From: Lysinibacillus fusiformis
GTDB taxonomy: Bacteria > Bacillota > Bacilli > Bacillales_A > Planococcaceae
Assembly: GCA_030027265.1 (NCBI GenBank)
Contig: JASENG010000006.1
Span: forward strand, 176,835-240,834
Direction: 5' to 3'
DNA: 64,000 bases
A program made the position numbers and the translations under genes. A model generated the notes under the pieces. It searched no databases. It was not told where the DNA came from and saw only the letters and a program-made list of their open reading frames with translations. This document shows positions 1-7,883 of the stretch, piece after piece (position 1 is the stretch's first letter; the number at the start of each line of letters is the position of its first letter).

Positions 1-464
1 TTTGCCTGTTTAGCTGATAAATCTTCCGCTAATACTGAAACCGCTACTTTATTATCATCATTTATGCGAACTAATGCATCTGAATAACCAAGATTTTCGA
101 TTAGCATTTCAAGCATTGACTCGGATGATTCTGTTTCGATTAATGCGTTCATTTGGTTATACATGTCATTTTTCTCTTCTGCTGTAAAATCACCTGATGC
201 AATTTTTTCTGTTAACTGAGTTCTAAGCTGATCACGTTCATTGCTTGCTTCCATTCTCATTTCATCGAATAGATAGCTTTCTGAAGTTGTCGTTGTAATC
301 TCTTCTTCAGACACTCCTGTTAAAGTTGTTTCTTGTAATGTATCATCTGTAAAAATAGTTGTTAAATCCACATTTCGATTTGGTTCAAATACATAATAAA
401 CTGAAATGACAGCCGCCAAGCTTAGTAGCGTTAATAACCATACGGTTCTTCTTTTTACTTTCAT
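1..464 (-). CDS. spoIIIAH: Stage III sporulation protein AH, 3' end outside window
   Basis: SpoIIIAH sits in the mother-cell membrane and pairs with forespore SpoIIQ to build the channel across the engulfment space. About 154 N-terminal residues are visible: a basic start (MKVKRRTVW), one membrane segment at about residues 8-26, then a long acidic, Glu/Ser/Thr-rich extracytoplasmic region that leads into the ring-building domain. The ATG at 464 overlaps the spoIIIAG stop (ATGA), so translation is probably coupled. The C-terminus lies beyond base 1. No lesion is seen in the visible part. Confidence 0.88.
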   Translation of the reverse strand, partial: MKVKRRTVWLLTLLSLAAVISVYYVFEPNRNVDLTTIFTDDTLQETTLTGVSEEEITTTTSESYLFDEMRMEASNERDQLRTQLTEKIASGDFTAEEKNDMYNQMNALIETESSESMLEMLIENLGYSDALVRINDDNKVAVSVLAEDLSAKQA

Positions 465-877
465 TGTTCATCTCCTCTATTCTCCATAGGTACAATCATA
501 ATTCTGTGAGTAGGCATTTGCATGACTCTACTAATAGTTTCTAAAAGTTGCTTTTTAATAGCTGGGTTAGACGCCCCTTCCGATACAACGAGCAATCCTG
601 ATACATTTTTTTCTTTTTCACTTGAACTTAAATAGCCATTCAGTAAACTATCCGAGTCATTTTCGGCCGGACTTTCTGTTCCATAATGGAAATAAACCTT
701 TACTTGTCCAACGCCTTGAATCTGACCGAGGGCTTGTTCAAGTCTTGCTTCTTCTCCTGAAGATGTTGAAGATTGCTCTTCATTTGAATCATTCAACGTA
801 ACAGAAATGTACGCAATGAACACTAATACTGCAATCGGAATAAAGATTAATTTTTGTTTTGTCCATTTCTTTTCCAC
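461..877 (-). CDS. spoIIIAG: Stage III sporulation protein AG, short form
   Basis: SpoIIIAG forms the large ring of the SpoIIIA-SpoIIQ complex. The 138-residue product has one membrane segment (about 9-27) and a C-terminal ring-building fold whose strands are readable as GVGQVKVYF, SGLLVVSEGA and PTHRIMIVPM. In B. subtilis the protein is about 229 residues, and a long insertion between these strands builds a beta-barrel. Here that insertion is only about 30 residues, so most of it is missing. The start is a GTG at 877. The nearest good Shine-Dalgarno (AAAGGGGG) is about 17 bases upstream, which is far. The 185 bases before it carry no complete gene. Confidence 0.8.
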   Translation of the reverse strand: MEKKWTKQKLIFIPIAVLVFIAYISVTLNDSNEEQSSTSSGEEARLEQALGQIQGVGQVKVYFHYGTESPAENDSDSLLNGYLSSSEKEKNVSGLLVVSEGASNPAIKKQLLETISRVMQMPTHRIMIVPMENRGDEQ

Positions 878-1061
878 CTCACGTTTTCTTAGCGCCCCCT
901 TTCTTTCAAATACGCCTCAGAGTATTTCAAAAAGGCTTACTTTGTTCAGCTTCAAAAATTTTTCGTTTGAATTTCACATGCACTCTAGATGTATGGAGCT
1001 TTGACTTGAACAAAGTATACTGTTTCAACACATTGTATGAAGCTAGTCCAAACTCTATGCT

Positions 1062-1199
1062 TTAGAGTTTAAGAAAATCTAACATTGTTGTTAAAAAAAT
1101 TAATAAGGTTGCTAGTTTCACATAGACCAGAATGTCTTTTTCATCTGCCAGAAGTAGTAAACATTTTCCTATTAGAATAATAGCTATAAGTTTGATCAA
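1062..1199 (-). CDS. spoIIIAF: Truncated SpoIIIAF-like membrane peptide (45 aa)
   Basis: This small frame lies exactly where spoIIIAF belongs. It starts at a TTG that overlaps the spoIIIAE stop (TTGA) and is preceded by a strong AGGGGTGG ribosome binding site. Two hydrophobic segments flank an acidic linker and a YVKLA motif, resembling the first 45 or so residues of SpoIIIAF (YxKx between two membrane helices). The usual cytosolic or luminal domain of about 150 residues is absent: the frame stops at 1062, stays open for about 44 more codons, then stops again. It is either a shortened functional subunit or a decaying gene; assignment rests on position and pattern. Confidence 0.5.
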   Translation of the reverse strand: MIKLIAIILIGKCLLLLADEKDILVYVKLATLLIFLTTMLDFLKL

Positions 1200-2107
1200 A
1201 AGCTTTTTCCCACCCCTAGTTGCATAATGACCATTAATATCAACCAAATAAAGACAAAAGCGATACCGAGTAGAATAGCAACTGCACAAAGCAGCAGCAG
1301 CGACTTTCCTACATCATCCAACAATCCGCTGATTGTACTTCCCGTAAAAGGTTCAACTATCGCAGCAATAAACTTAAAAGTTAAAGCATGGATTAGCAGT
1401 CTGCCTGCTGGATAGAAGGAAGCCCCCCAAAAAGCACTCATAGCACCAAAGCCTACTACTGTTGTCGCAGTAGATTGATATTTATGAAAAATAGAAAATC
1501 CCTCGACAATAAGTGAACCTACAATTGGAACGGTTTGCTCGATTACTTTCTTGATCGGGCTTGCGATGGCTTGGTCAATCGTAAAGAATGCAACGCCCGT
1601 AAAAGAAAGAACTGTAACCATCGCTATAAGAGAAGCAGTTATTAAGGTCATTACTGTTCCCCTTATTAACTCAGAAGCCTTCGAAAATGAAATATCCTGG
1701 ATAAACCTTGTACAAAAATCGAGTATCAGCGCCACAGTGATGGCTGGTATCAAGATTTTTTTACAAAGCAAAATCAGAAATTCAAAAATAAAAAGGATAA
1801 TCGGGCTCCATGCGATAAATGAAAATACCGAATTTAGCACAACTAAAAGAGAAGTTAAAATTGGCGTAATTGCTAAAAAGAAATCAGAAGCAACATTGAC
1901 TAAGTCTCCCATTAAGGAGAATGCATCCATCACAGTTTGTCCCAGTGTTAAAACGAGAATAATCACAAATAATGTATCTGCAAAAGTTTTAAACTTCGGA
2001 ACAAACGCTTCAACAATTAAAAATAGAATGGTATAGGTCAAGATTAAAATGATGGATTGTCCAGCAATTTTCAATGGGTCTAAAAAGATATTTAGTATTT
2101 CATGCAT
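1196..2107 (-). CDS. spoIIIAE: Stage III sporulation protein AE, N-terminally short
   Basis: SpoIIIAE is the polytopic membrane protein of the mother-cell feeding channel. The product has 303 residues and about seven to eight hydrophobic segments from residue 14 to the end, matching the membrane core of the family. B. subtilis SpoIIIAE is about 400 residues and begins with a signal peptide and an extracytoplasmic stretch; both are lacking here. The ATG at 2107 has an AAGGGGC site upstream and sits only 14 bases from the spoIIIAD stop, so the short start is genuine rather than a misread. Confidence 0.85.
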   Translation of the reverse strand: MHEILNIFLDPLKIAGQSIILILTYTILFLIVEAFVPKFKTFADTLFVIILVLTLGQTVMDAFSLMGDLVNVASDFFLAITPILTSLLVVLNSVFSFIAWSPIILFIFEFLILLCKKILIPAITVALILDFCTRFIQDISFSKASELIRGTVMTLITASLIAMVTVLSFTGVAFFTIDQAIASPIKKVIEQTVPIVGSLIVEGFSIFHKYQSTATTVVGFGAMSAFWGASFYPAGRLLIHALTFKFIAAIVEPFTGSTISGLLDDVGKSLLLLCAVAILLGIAFVFIWLILMVIMQLGVGKSF

Positions 2108-2121
2108 TGGCGTGTAGCCCC

Positions 2122-2499
2122 TTACTGAAGCTTTTCTAAAATTGACGATAAATTTGACAATATTTTTCCTAGTTCGCTAGTCCAATAAAATAACAGCACA
2201 ATACGAATCGAGAACATTACGAGTTCGCCAAATGTTTCATATTCCTCTTCTTTAAAAATCGATTGAAAGAACAAACCTAGTTGATAAAAAAGTGCAGAGT
2301 ACACAAGTTGAGGTACATAAGGCACTGATTGCACATATGAAAGGAGCTGCTCTATAAAAGGAATAGTGAGCATCGACAGCAAGAAATATAATAGGACGAA
2401 AAAGAAGATAACGACTATTAATCCGTGTAGTTTGTCGATTGTTTCTTTGATAAACATTAAAAGTAGCATTAGAATTACAGCGTAAATTAAAAATGTCAT
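2122..2499 (-). CDS. spoIIIAD: Stage III sporulation protein AD
   Basis: Small integral membrane subunit of the SpoIIIA complex, 125 residues against about 133 in B. subtilis. Three to four hydrophobic segments are visible, with a long first one at about 1-17 and another at about 30-50. It lies 8 bases after spoIIIAC and 14 bases before spoIIIAE, as in the canonical operon. The frame is intact. Assignment rests on size, hydropathy and position, with limited residue-level recognition. Confidence 0.82.
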   Translation of the reverse strand: MTFLIYAVILMLLLMFIKETIDKLHGLIVVIFFFVLLYFLLSMLTIPFIEQLLSYVQSVPYVPQLVYSALFYQLGLFFQSIFKEEEYETFGELVMFSIRIVLLFYWTSELGKILSNLSSILEKLQ

Positions 2500-2507
2500 A
2501 GCTTAAC

Positions 2508-2714
2508 CTAATTTAAATTTAGCCATTGGAAGAATGTAAGAATATCGCCAAAGAAAAGCCGTAAAAATCGTATTAGTTCTGCAGTGATATACAAATATGC
2601 GATAAAAAATATAAAAAATGAATATTCCTTTTTGCCGGTTTGCTCGAAGAAAACATGAAGCAAAGCAATAACGAGCCCTACTCCTGCTACTCGCAAAACG
2701 TCCTGTAACTCCAT
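2508..2714 (-). CDS. spoIIIAC: Stage III sporulation protein AC
   Basis: Two-helix membrane protein of the SpoIIIA complex (68 residues, the usual length). The family core is clear: VAGVGLVIALLH, then QTGKKEY before the second helix. The ATG at 2714 is chosen because AAGGAGG lies seven bases upstream; a GTG one codon earlier would sit too close. It is the first gene of the operon here, whereas spoIIIAA (ATPase) and spoIIIAB normally precede it. Neither is found between this gene and efp. Confidence 0.9.
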   Translation of the reverse strand: MELQDVLRVAGVGLVIALLHVFFEQTGKKEYSFFIFFIAYLYITAELIRFLRLFFGDILTFFQWLNLN

Positions 2715-2737
2715 CACGACGCCTCCTTGTGTAAGGC

Positions 2738-2766
2738 AATATATGAGCTTGTTCAAAAAAATAGAC
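2738..2766 (-). promoter_or_regulatory. Possible SigE-type promoter for spoIIIAC
   Basis: Read on the minus strand, GTCTATT and CATATATT are separated by 14 bases. They match 5 of 7 and 6 of 8 positions of the SigE -35 and -10 consensus that drives spoIIIA in B. subtilis. The start point would fall just before the spoIIIAC ribosome binding site. This is pattern matching only. Confidence 0.33.
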
Positions 2767-2840
2767 CTTATCTGCATTTAGAAATCTTGGAGCAAAGCCT
2801 TTGATGCGCTTATACAGATGACAAAAACTATTTTAATGTG

Positions 2841-2869
2841 CAAAAAAGCCATCTAATAGTAAGATGACT
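2841..2869 (-). terminator. Second terminator-like hairpin after efp
   Basis: Minus strand: an 8-bp stem (AGTCATCT / AGATGGCT, one wobble) followed by six T. It lies about 90 bases beyond the efp terminator with no gene between, so it may be the leftover end of a lost gene or a backup terminator. Confidence 0.5.
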
Positions 2870-2951
2870 TTCCATACAACTTTATTATTTAAACTCCCCT
2901 ATTATGAATCATTCTCCGATTAGTTTTAAAACTTTTAACGACAATTTAATT

Positions 2952-3001
2952 GCAAGAAAAAAGAGTGTAGACAAAGTCTAATTGACTCTTGTCTACACTC
3001 T
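2952..3001 (-). terminator. Intrinsic terminator of efp
   Basis: Perfect 13-bp stem at 2962-2974 and 2989-3001 with a 14-base loop, followed on the minus strand by a T-rich tract. It separates efp from the spoIIIA genes. Confidence 0.85.
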
Positions 3002-3024
3002 AAAATATCAAACTATTTTAAGCC

Positions 3025-3582
3025 TTATGCACGTGATACGTAAGATCCATCAGTAGTATTGATAATTAATTTGTCTCCTTCGTTTACGAAGAATGGTACG
3101 TTTACCATTAAACCAGTTTGCATTTTCGCTGGTTTTGTACCGCCTGAAGCTGTATCACCTTTAATGCCTGGTTCTGTTTCAGCAACTTCAAGAACTACTG
3201 TATTTGGCAATTCAACACCAAGCATTTCACCTTGGTAAGATTGAATGTGAACTTCCATATTCTCAAGAAGATATTTTAACTCTTCTTCAATTTGTACTCC
3301 TGCAAGTTCAGTTTGCTCATATGATTCCATATCCATAAATACGTGAGAATCACCTTGTGCATATAGGTATTGCATTTTACGGTTATCGATTTGAGCTTTC
3401 TCTACTTTTTCACCGGCACGGAAAGTTTTTTCTGTTACGTTGCCATTTCTTAGGTTACGCAATTTAGAACGCACGAATGCTGCACCTTTCCCTGGTTTAA
3501 CGTGTTGGAAATCCAATACGCGGTATAATTGGCCATCAATTTCAACTGTAAGGCCAGTACGGAAATCATTAACTGAAATCAT
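3025..3582 (-). CDS. efp: Elongation factor P
   Basis: EF-P binds the ribosome between the P and E sites and relieves stalling at polyproline. The 185-residue product has the full three-barrel length: an N-terminal KOW-like barrel, then two OB folds ending in [12 protein letters not shown]. The loop VKPGKGAAF places Lys32 at the position that is post-translationally modified in Bacillus EF-P. It follows the M24 peptidase gene by 16 bases, the order seen in B. subtilis (yqhS-yqhT-efp). Confidence 0.98.
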   Translation of the reverse strand: MISVNDFRTGLTVEIDGQLYRVLDFQHVKPGKGAAFVRSKLRNLRNGNVTEKTFRAGEKVEKAQIDNRKMQYLYAQGDSHVFMDMESYEQTELAGVQIEEELKYLLENMEVHIQSYQGEMLGVELPNTVVLEVAETEPGIKGDTASGGTKPAKMQTGLMVNVPFFVNEGDKLIINTTDGSYVSRA

Positions 3583-3598
3583 AGTTGTAGTTCCTCCA

Positions 3599-4660
3599 TT
3601 ATAAAATAATTAATTCTTTGTTTGAATGAGTTAATTTTTCATTACCTGTTTCTGTGATTAAAATATCATCTTCAATACGAACTCCGCCAATACCTGGCAA
3701 ATAAATGCCCGGTTCAATTGTCACAACCATGTTCGGTTCTAAAACTGAGCTAGATCTTGATGAAAGTGCTGGACCTTCATGCACTTCTAAACCGATTCCA
3801 TGTCCTGTTGAATGTCCAAAAGCTTCACCATAGCCTTTTGATGCTAAATAATCACGGGCTATACTATCCGCTTGTACTCCCGTCATCCCCGGCCCTACTT
3901 TTTCAAGTGCAAGCAGTTGAGATTCTAATACCGTATTGTACATTTCAACGAGTTTTTCGGAAGGTTGTCCAACTGCAATTGTACGTGTAATATCTGAAAT
4001 ATAACCATTATATAAAGCACCGAAATCAAGTGTGACGAAATCACCTTTCTCAATCACTTTGTCTGTAGCTACACCGTGCGGCAGTGCACTACGCCCCCCA
4101 CTAGCTACAATTGTGTCGAAAGAAGATGCAGTTGCCCCTTGTTTGCGCATAAAAAATTCTAACTCATTCGATACTTCAAGCTCAGTTAAACCTGGTTTAA
4201 TAAATTCTAAAATATGTGAAAATGCATTATCTGCAATTTCACATGCAACCTTAATAATATTAATCTCTTGTTCAGTCTTTATCAAGCGAATTTTTTCAAT
4301 TAATCCAGAAAGCGGTACTAATTCAGCTGATATTAGGGATTTATATGTCTCATACATTGAGTACGTCATTGTATCTTTCTCAAAAGCCAAAGTTTTGATA
4401 CCCATATTCGCAACCTGATCTGCAACTTCCTTAAAAAGGCTGCCCTCATGTTGAACAATACGGAAATTTTCGATTTGCTTTTTAGCTTGCTCAGTATAGC
4501 GAAAATCCGTAATAAAAACTGCATCATTATTCGTAACAATTGCAACCCCGGAAGTACCTGTAAAACCAGTCATATAACGGCGATTATAATCGTTCGTTAT
4601 AAGTAGCCCTTCAACATTTTGTTCTGCTAACGCTTTACGTAATTTGTCTATTTTGATCAT
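3599..4660 (-). CDS. yqhT: M24-family Xaa-Pro aminopeptidase (YqhT type)
   Basis: Cytosolic metallo-aminopeptidase that removes N-terminal residues before proline. The 353-residue protein has a creatinase-like N-terminal domain (about 1-130) and a pita-bread catalytic domain. The metal ligands are readable in [15 protein letters not shown] (two Asp), [14 protein letters not shown] (His), and the Glu residues of IEPGIYL and RIEDD near the C-terminus. It is 15 bases after aroQ and 16 before efp, so the three are probably cotranscribed. Confidence 0.94.
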   Translation of the reverse strand: MIKIDKLRKALAEQNVEGLLITNDYNRRYMTGFTGTSGVAIVTNNDAVFITDFRYTEQAKKQIENFRIVQHEGSLFKEVADQVANMGIKTLAFEKDTMTYSMYETYKSLISAELVPLSGLIEKIRLIKTEQEINIIKVACEIADNAFSHILEFIKPGLTELEVSNELEFFMRKQGATASSFDTIVASGGRSALPHGVATDKVIEKGDFVTLDFGALYNGYISDITRTIAVGQPSEKLVEMYNTVLESQLLALEKVGPGMTGVQADSIARDYLASKGYGEAFGHSTGHGIGLEVHEGPALSSRSSSVLEPNMVVTIEPGIYLPGIGGVRIEDDILITETGNEKLTHSNKELIIL

Positions 4661-4675
4661 TTAAAGCTCCCCCGT

Positions 4676-5104
4676 CTATTGTTCTAAAAACTTTCTAAGG
4701 GCTAATTCATAGCCAAAAGTTCCTAGACCACATATTTGTCCAACACATTCTGCTGCTAACTTTGATTCGTGACGAAACGATTCTCTTTTATGTATGTTTG
4801 AAATGTGCACTTCGATGACAGGCACATTTACCGCAGCAATCGCATCCCTCAGCGCTATACTTGTATGTGTATAAGCGCCGGGATTAAATACAATTGCTTC
4901 TACATCGCTGTCTTCCGCTTCGTGAATCCAATCAATTAATATACCTTCATGATTGGATTGTTTAAATTCAATTGTTGCATTAAATTGTGATGCAAGGTTG
5001 ATGCATTTTTCTTTTACATCATCCAAAGTTTCGCTCCCGTAAATTTCAGGCTCACGTTTTCCCAAGCGATTCAAATTCGGACCATTCAACACTAAAACTT
5101 TCAT
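4676..5104 (-). CDS. aroQ: Type II 3-dehydroquinate dehydratase
   Basis: Catalyses the third step of the shikimate pathway. The 142-residue protein has the type II hallmarks: [17 protein letters not shown] with the catalytic Tyr and Arg on the lid loop, [16 protein letters not shown] with the Asn/Pro-Gly-Ala substrate loop, and [15 protein letters not shown] with the essential His and Arg. The ATG at 5104 is preferred because GAGGAG lies at proper spacing; a longer frame upstream has no such site. It shares the pathway with aroK at 17 kb. Confidence 0.95.
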   Translation of the reverse strand: MKVLVLNGPNLNRLGKREPEIYGSETLDDVKEKCINLASQFNATIEFKQSNHEGILIDWIHEAEDSDVEAIVFNPGAYTHTSIALRDAIAAVNVPVIEVHISNIHKRESFRHESKLAAECVGQICGLGTFGYELALRKFLEQ

Positions 5105-5225
5105 CAACATTCTCCTCTTTTTAGCGAATCGGCATTGATAAGTGATACTGGTTCTCCGCAAGAATTGCAACGATTCCGATAGATTATGAGGAAAAATCGT
5201 GTTTTTCTAACGGAATTTACCATCT

Positions 5226-5675
5226 TTATTTTACCACAGAGTCCTTGTACGGCAACTTATTTTCATTATGAGCCCGATAATGGAAAACAGCCGTCTCGAA
5301 AACAAACCGTGCAGTAATCACCACTGTTACCATAAATGGGATAGACAGTTTTTTAAATGATTTCAGTTCAGCGGGCAAATCAAATATAACCCACTCACAT
5401 ATTAGGGCAAGAATGGCACCAATTATAAGTGAAGTCAAGAATGCCGGAACCATTTCAACAAATTGCATCGCAAAGTATAGGAGAAGCGTTATTAAAAAAA
5501 TAATGATCAGTAAAAATAGCCACTTTATAGTCCAATGACTCCCTTCCAAAATATTCAATCTTTTTGCATAGCCTACTGGACTCCATTTAATAAAATGAAA
5601 TAGAGATAAGAGCTTTAAACTAATCGTTAGACAAATAGAAGCAAATAAACTTGTTAAAGCTGCTAAATAGATCAC
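5226..5675 (-). CDS. yqhR: YqhR-like membrane protein
   Basis: Predicted four-helix membrane protein of about 149 residues, with hydrophobic segments near 5-25, 50-72, 76-100 and 110-130. It sits between aroQ and the divergent yqhQ, the place of yqhR in B. subtilis; function is unknown. AGAGGTG precedes a GTG at 5675 with six-base spacing, so that start is taken; another GTG at 5684 overlaps the binding site. Assignment is mainly by position and topology. Confidence 0.7.
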   Translation of the reverse strand: MIYLAALTSLFASICLTISLKLLSLFHFIKWSPVGYAKRLNILEGSHWTIKWLFLLIIIFLITLLLYFAMQFVEMVPAFLTSLIIGAILALICEWVIFDLPAELKSFKKLSIPFMVTVVITARFVFETAVFHYRAHNENKLPYKDSVVK

Positions 5676-5807
5676 AGACAGCACCTCTTTTTTTCTTAAG
5701 TTTCACCAATATTTAAAATTCGTATGCGCAAACGTAGAGGTTTTGACGAAAATTTAGTACAATGGACTAGCTAAAAGTTTTATATTTTGAGAGAGTGGTG
5801 TACAACC

Positions 5808-6749
5808 TTGGCTAATGAAGCACCTGTTTACGGCGGACAAGCACTTTTGGAAGGTGTCATGTTCGGAGGAAAGGATCATACTGTAACAGCAGTTCGAAGA
5901 AACGATGATTCCATTGAATACTATTATGCAAAAAAACCGAAAAAACCTATTTTTCAAAAGCTAAAAAAAGTTCCTTTTGTTCGCGGAGTTATTGCACTTA
6001 TCGAGTCATCTGGACTTGGTGCAAAACATCTTCAATTCGCAAGCGAACGATATGATATTGATCCTGGTGAAGAAGAGGAAGAAGAAAATAAGGAAGAATC
6101 ATCCAAACTGCAAATGATTCTAGGAGTAGCAGTTGTCGGTGTAATTTCATTCTTATTTGCAAAATTCGTCTTTACATTGGTACCAGTATTTCTAGCTGAA
6201 TTATTTTCACCTTGGGTATCAGGGAAATATCCACAAATTTTTTTAGAGACATTTTTCAAGCTAATTTTACTCTTGGGTTATTTATATGCCATTTCCATGA
6301 CACCACTAATAAAACGAGTATTCCAGTATCACGGTGCCGAACATAAAGTCATTAATTGTTTTGAAGCCGGATTGGATCTTACAGTGAAGAATGTTCAAAA
6401 TCAATCAAGACTGCATTATCGCTGCGGTTCAAGCTTTATTTTATTTACAGTAGTTATCGGGATGTTTGTTTACTTTTTCTTTCCTACCGATCCACTGTGG
6501 CTGCGTCTTGTCATTCGAATTCTTTTAATACCTGTCGTATTGGGAATATCATTTGAAGTGCTTCAAGCAACGAATGCTTTAAGAGAAATTCCTGTACTAA
6601 AATATTTAGGTTATCCAGGTCTATGGCTTCAATTATTAACAACAAAAGAGCCAAAAGATGAAATGGTGGAAGTAGCAATTGCTTCATTTAATAAATTACA
6701 CGAAGTGGAAAAAAATCCTGGGATTGCAATGGAATTGCATCACGATTAA
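5808..6749 (+). CDS. yqhQ: DUF1385 membrane protein YqhQ
   Basis: Conserved polytopic membrane protein of unknown biochemical role. The 313-residue product opens with YGGQALLEGVMFGGKDH and carries the strongly conserved core VFQYHGAEHKVINC followed by LHYRCGSSFILFT, whose His/Glu/Cys/Arg residues are diagnostic. Four to five membrane segments are present, with a very acidic run (EEEEEENKEE) near residue 90. The TTG at 5808 is chosen because GGTG lies seven bases upstream and the N-terminus then matches the family. Confidence 0.92.
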   Translation: MANEAPVYGGQALLEGVMFGGKDHTVTAVRRNDDSIEYYYAKKPKKPIFQKLKKVPFVRGVIALIESSGLGAKHLQFASERYDIDPGEEEEEENKEESSKLQMILGVAVVGVISFLFAKFVFTLVPVFLAELFSPWVSGKYPQIFLETFFKLILLLGYLYAISMTPLIKRVFQYHGAEHKVINCFEAGLDLTVKNVQNQSRLHYRCGSSFILFTVVIGMFVYFFFPTDPLWLRLVIRILLIPVVLGISFEVLQATNALREIPVLKYLGYPGLWLQLLTTKEPKDEMVEVAIASFNKLHEVEKNPGIAMELHHD

Positions 6750-6752
6750 TAA

Positions 6753-6790
6753 TAGCGCGTTTGGTAGAGATACCGAATGCGCTTTTTATT
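6753..6790 (+). terminator. Terminator of yqhQ
   Basis: A 13-bp stem with two wobble pairs (6753-6765 and 6771-6783), loop GAGA, followed by TTTTATTTTT. Confidence 0.85.
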
Positions 6791-6877
6791 TTTCTAAAAT
6801 TCAAACGAAGCATTTACAATTTCCGACAAGTTCGATAAGATGACCACATTACATCTATCATTTAGGAGTCTTGTACA

Positions 6878-7642
6878 ATGGAACTAGATTTACTGAACGT
6901 CATTATTATTATCTTTTTTGGATTTGTCGGTGCTTTTTTTAACGCCGTTGTCGGAGGCGGCGGTTTGATCACGCTTCCTGCCCTCTTGTCAGTTGGCCTC
7001 CCCCCTTCAACTGCCATCGCTACAAATAAATTAGCATCCACTATGGGAAATTTAACAAGTTCTCTAACGTTCTTCAAAGCTGGTAAAATTGATCTTAAGC
7101 TGCTCTGGCCCATCCTGCCCTTAGTGTTTATCTTTTCAATGCTGGGAGCATGGACAGTTCATTTAATGAACTCCGAGCTTTTAAGGCCATTGATTATTGT
7201 TATGTTGATTGTCGTATTAATTTATACGCTTATAAAGAAGAATTGGGGTCAGTTGGAAGAGAGAAAACCTTTAAACTGGAAACGAGGTATACTCTTTTTT
7301 GGCGCCATTGTGCTATTGGGATTTTATGATGGATTTTTCGGACCTGGAACAGGTTCTTTCATCATGTTCATCTTTTTAATGGCGGGCTTTGATTTTTTAC
7401 AAGCTGCCGGAAATGCAAAACTATTAAACTTTATTAGTAATATAGCCGCTCTAATTATGTTTTTAATCTTGGGAGAAGTTGTTTTTATCTACGGATTAAT
7501 CATGGGTGCTTCGATGATTGCCGGTGCTTACTTTGGCACGAAATTCGCACTGAACAAAGGAACCAGCTTCGTCAGACTTTTGTTTATCATCATGACAATT
7601 GTTTTAATTATAAAAAATATTTATGATTATGTGTTCTCATAA
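6878..7642 (+). CDS. TSUP-family (TauE/SafE) transporter
   Basis: Membrane permease of the TauE/SafE (TSUP) superfamily, whose members export or import sulfite, sulfonates or related anions; the substrate here cannot be read from sequence. The 254-residue protein shows about eight membrane segments and the internally repeated glycine-rich motif: GAFFNAVVGGGGLITLPAL near residue 20 and GFYDGFFGPGTGSF near residue 150. TAGGAG precedes the ATG. It is a single-gene unit with its own terminator. Confidence 0.88.
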   Translation: MELDLLNVIIIIFFGFVGAFFNAVVGGGGLITLPALLSVGLPPSTAIATNKLASTMGNLTSSLTFFKAGKIDLKLLWPILPLVFIFSMLGAWTVHLMNSELLRPLIIVMLIVVLIYTLIKKNWGQLEERKPLNWKRGILFFGAIVLLGFYDGFFGPGTGSFIMFIFLMAGFDFLQAAGNAKLLNFISNIAALIMFLILGEVVFIYGLIMGASMIAGAYFGTKFALNKGTSFVRLLFIIMTIVLIIKNIYDYVFS

Positions 7643-7684
7643 TTAGAAATAGCATACCCCTCCACTACATTATTTAACAATTAG

Positions 7685-7722
7685 AATCGATTTTGATAAT
7701 AAATCATCAAAATCGATTTTTC
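7685..7722 (+). terminator. Terminator of the TSUP gene
   Basis: Perfect 13-bp stem (7685-7697 and 7706-7718) followed by TTTCTTT on the plus strand. Confidence 0.8.
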
Positions 7723-7770
7723 TTTGAGATTTACGTGTAAAAGCAACATGGCCTTTACCTTTTTGAACAT

Positions 7771-7811
7771 AAAAAAAGCACCCCCTTTAGAGAAGACTCT
7801 TAGGGGATGCT
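7771..7811 (-). terminator. Terminator of nrdJ
   Basis: Minus strand: a GC-rich hairpin between AGCATCCCCT and AGGGGGTGCT, followed by seven T. Confidence 0.85.
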
Positions 7812-7883
7812 ATATCTCGCCATTACTTTAAAATCGCTTTTTTTAAATCGATTACAACTTATTGCCAAAGCTGCAGTTCTTTT

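Noticed and set aside
1551..2036. Open frame of 161 codons opposite spoIIIAE
   Set aside because: It mirrors the codon bias of the membrane-protein gene on the other strand and has no ribosome binding site.
2503..2739. Arg/Cys-rich frame overlapping spoIIIAC
   Set aside because: Shadow of spoIIIAC in another frame; also considered as a spoIIIAB remnant, but nothing resembles SpoIIIAB.
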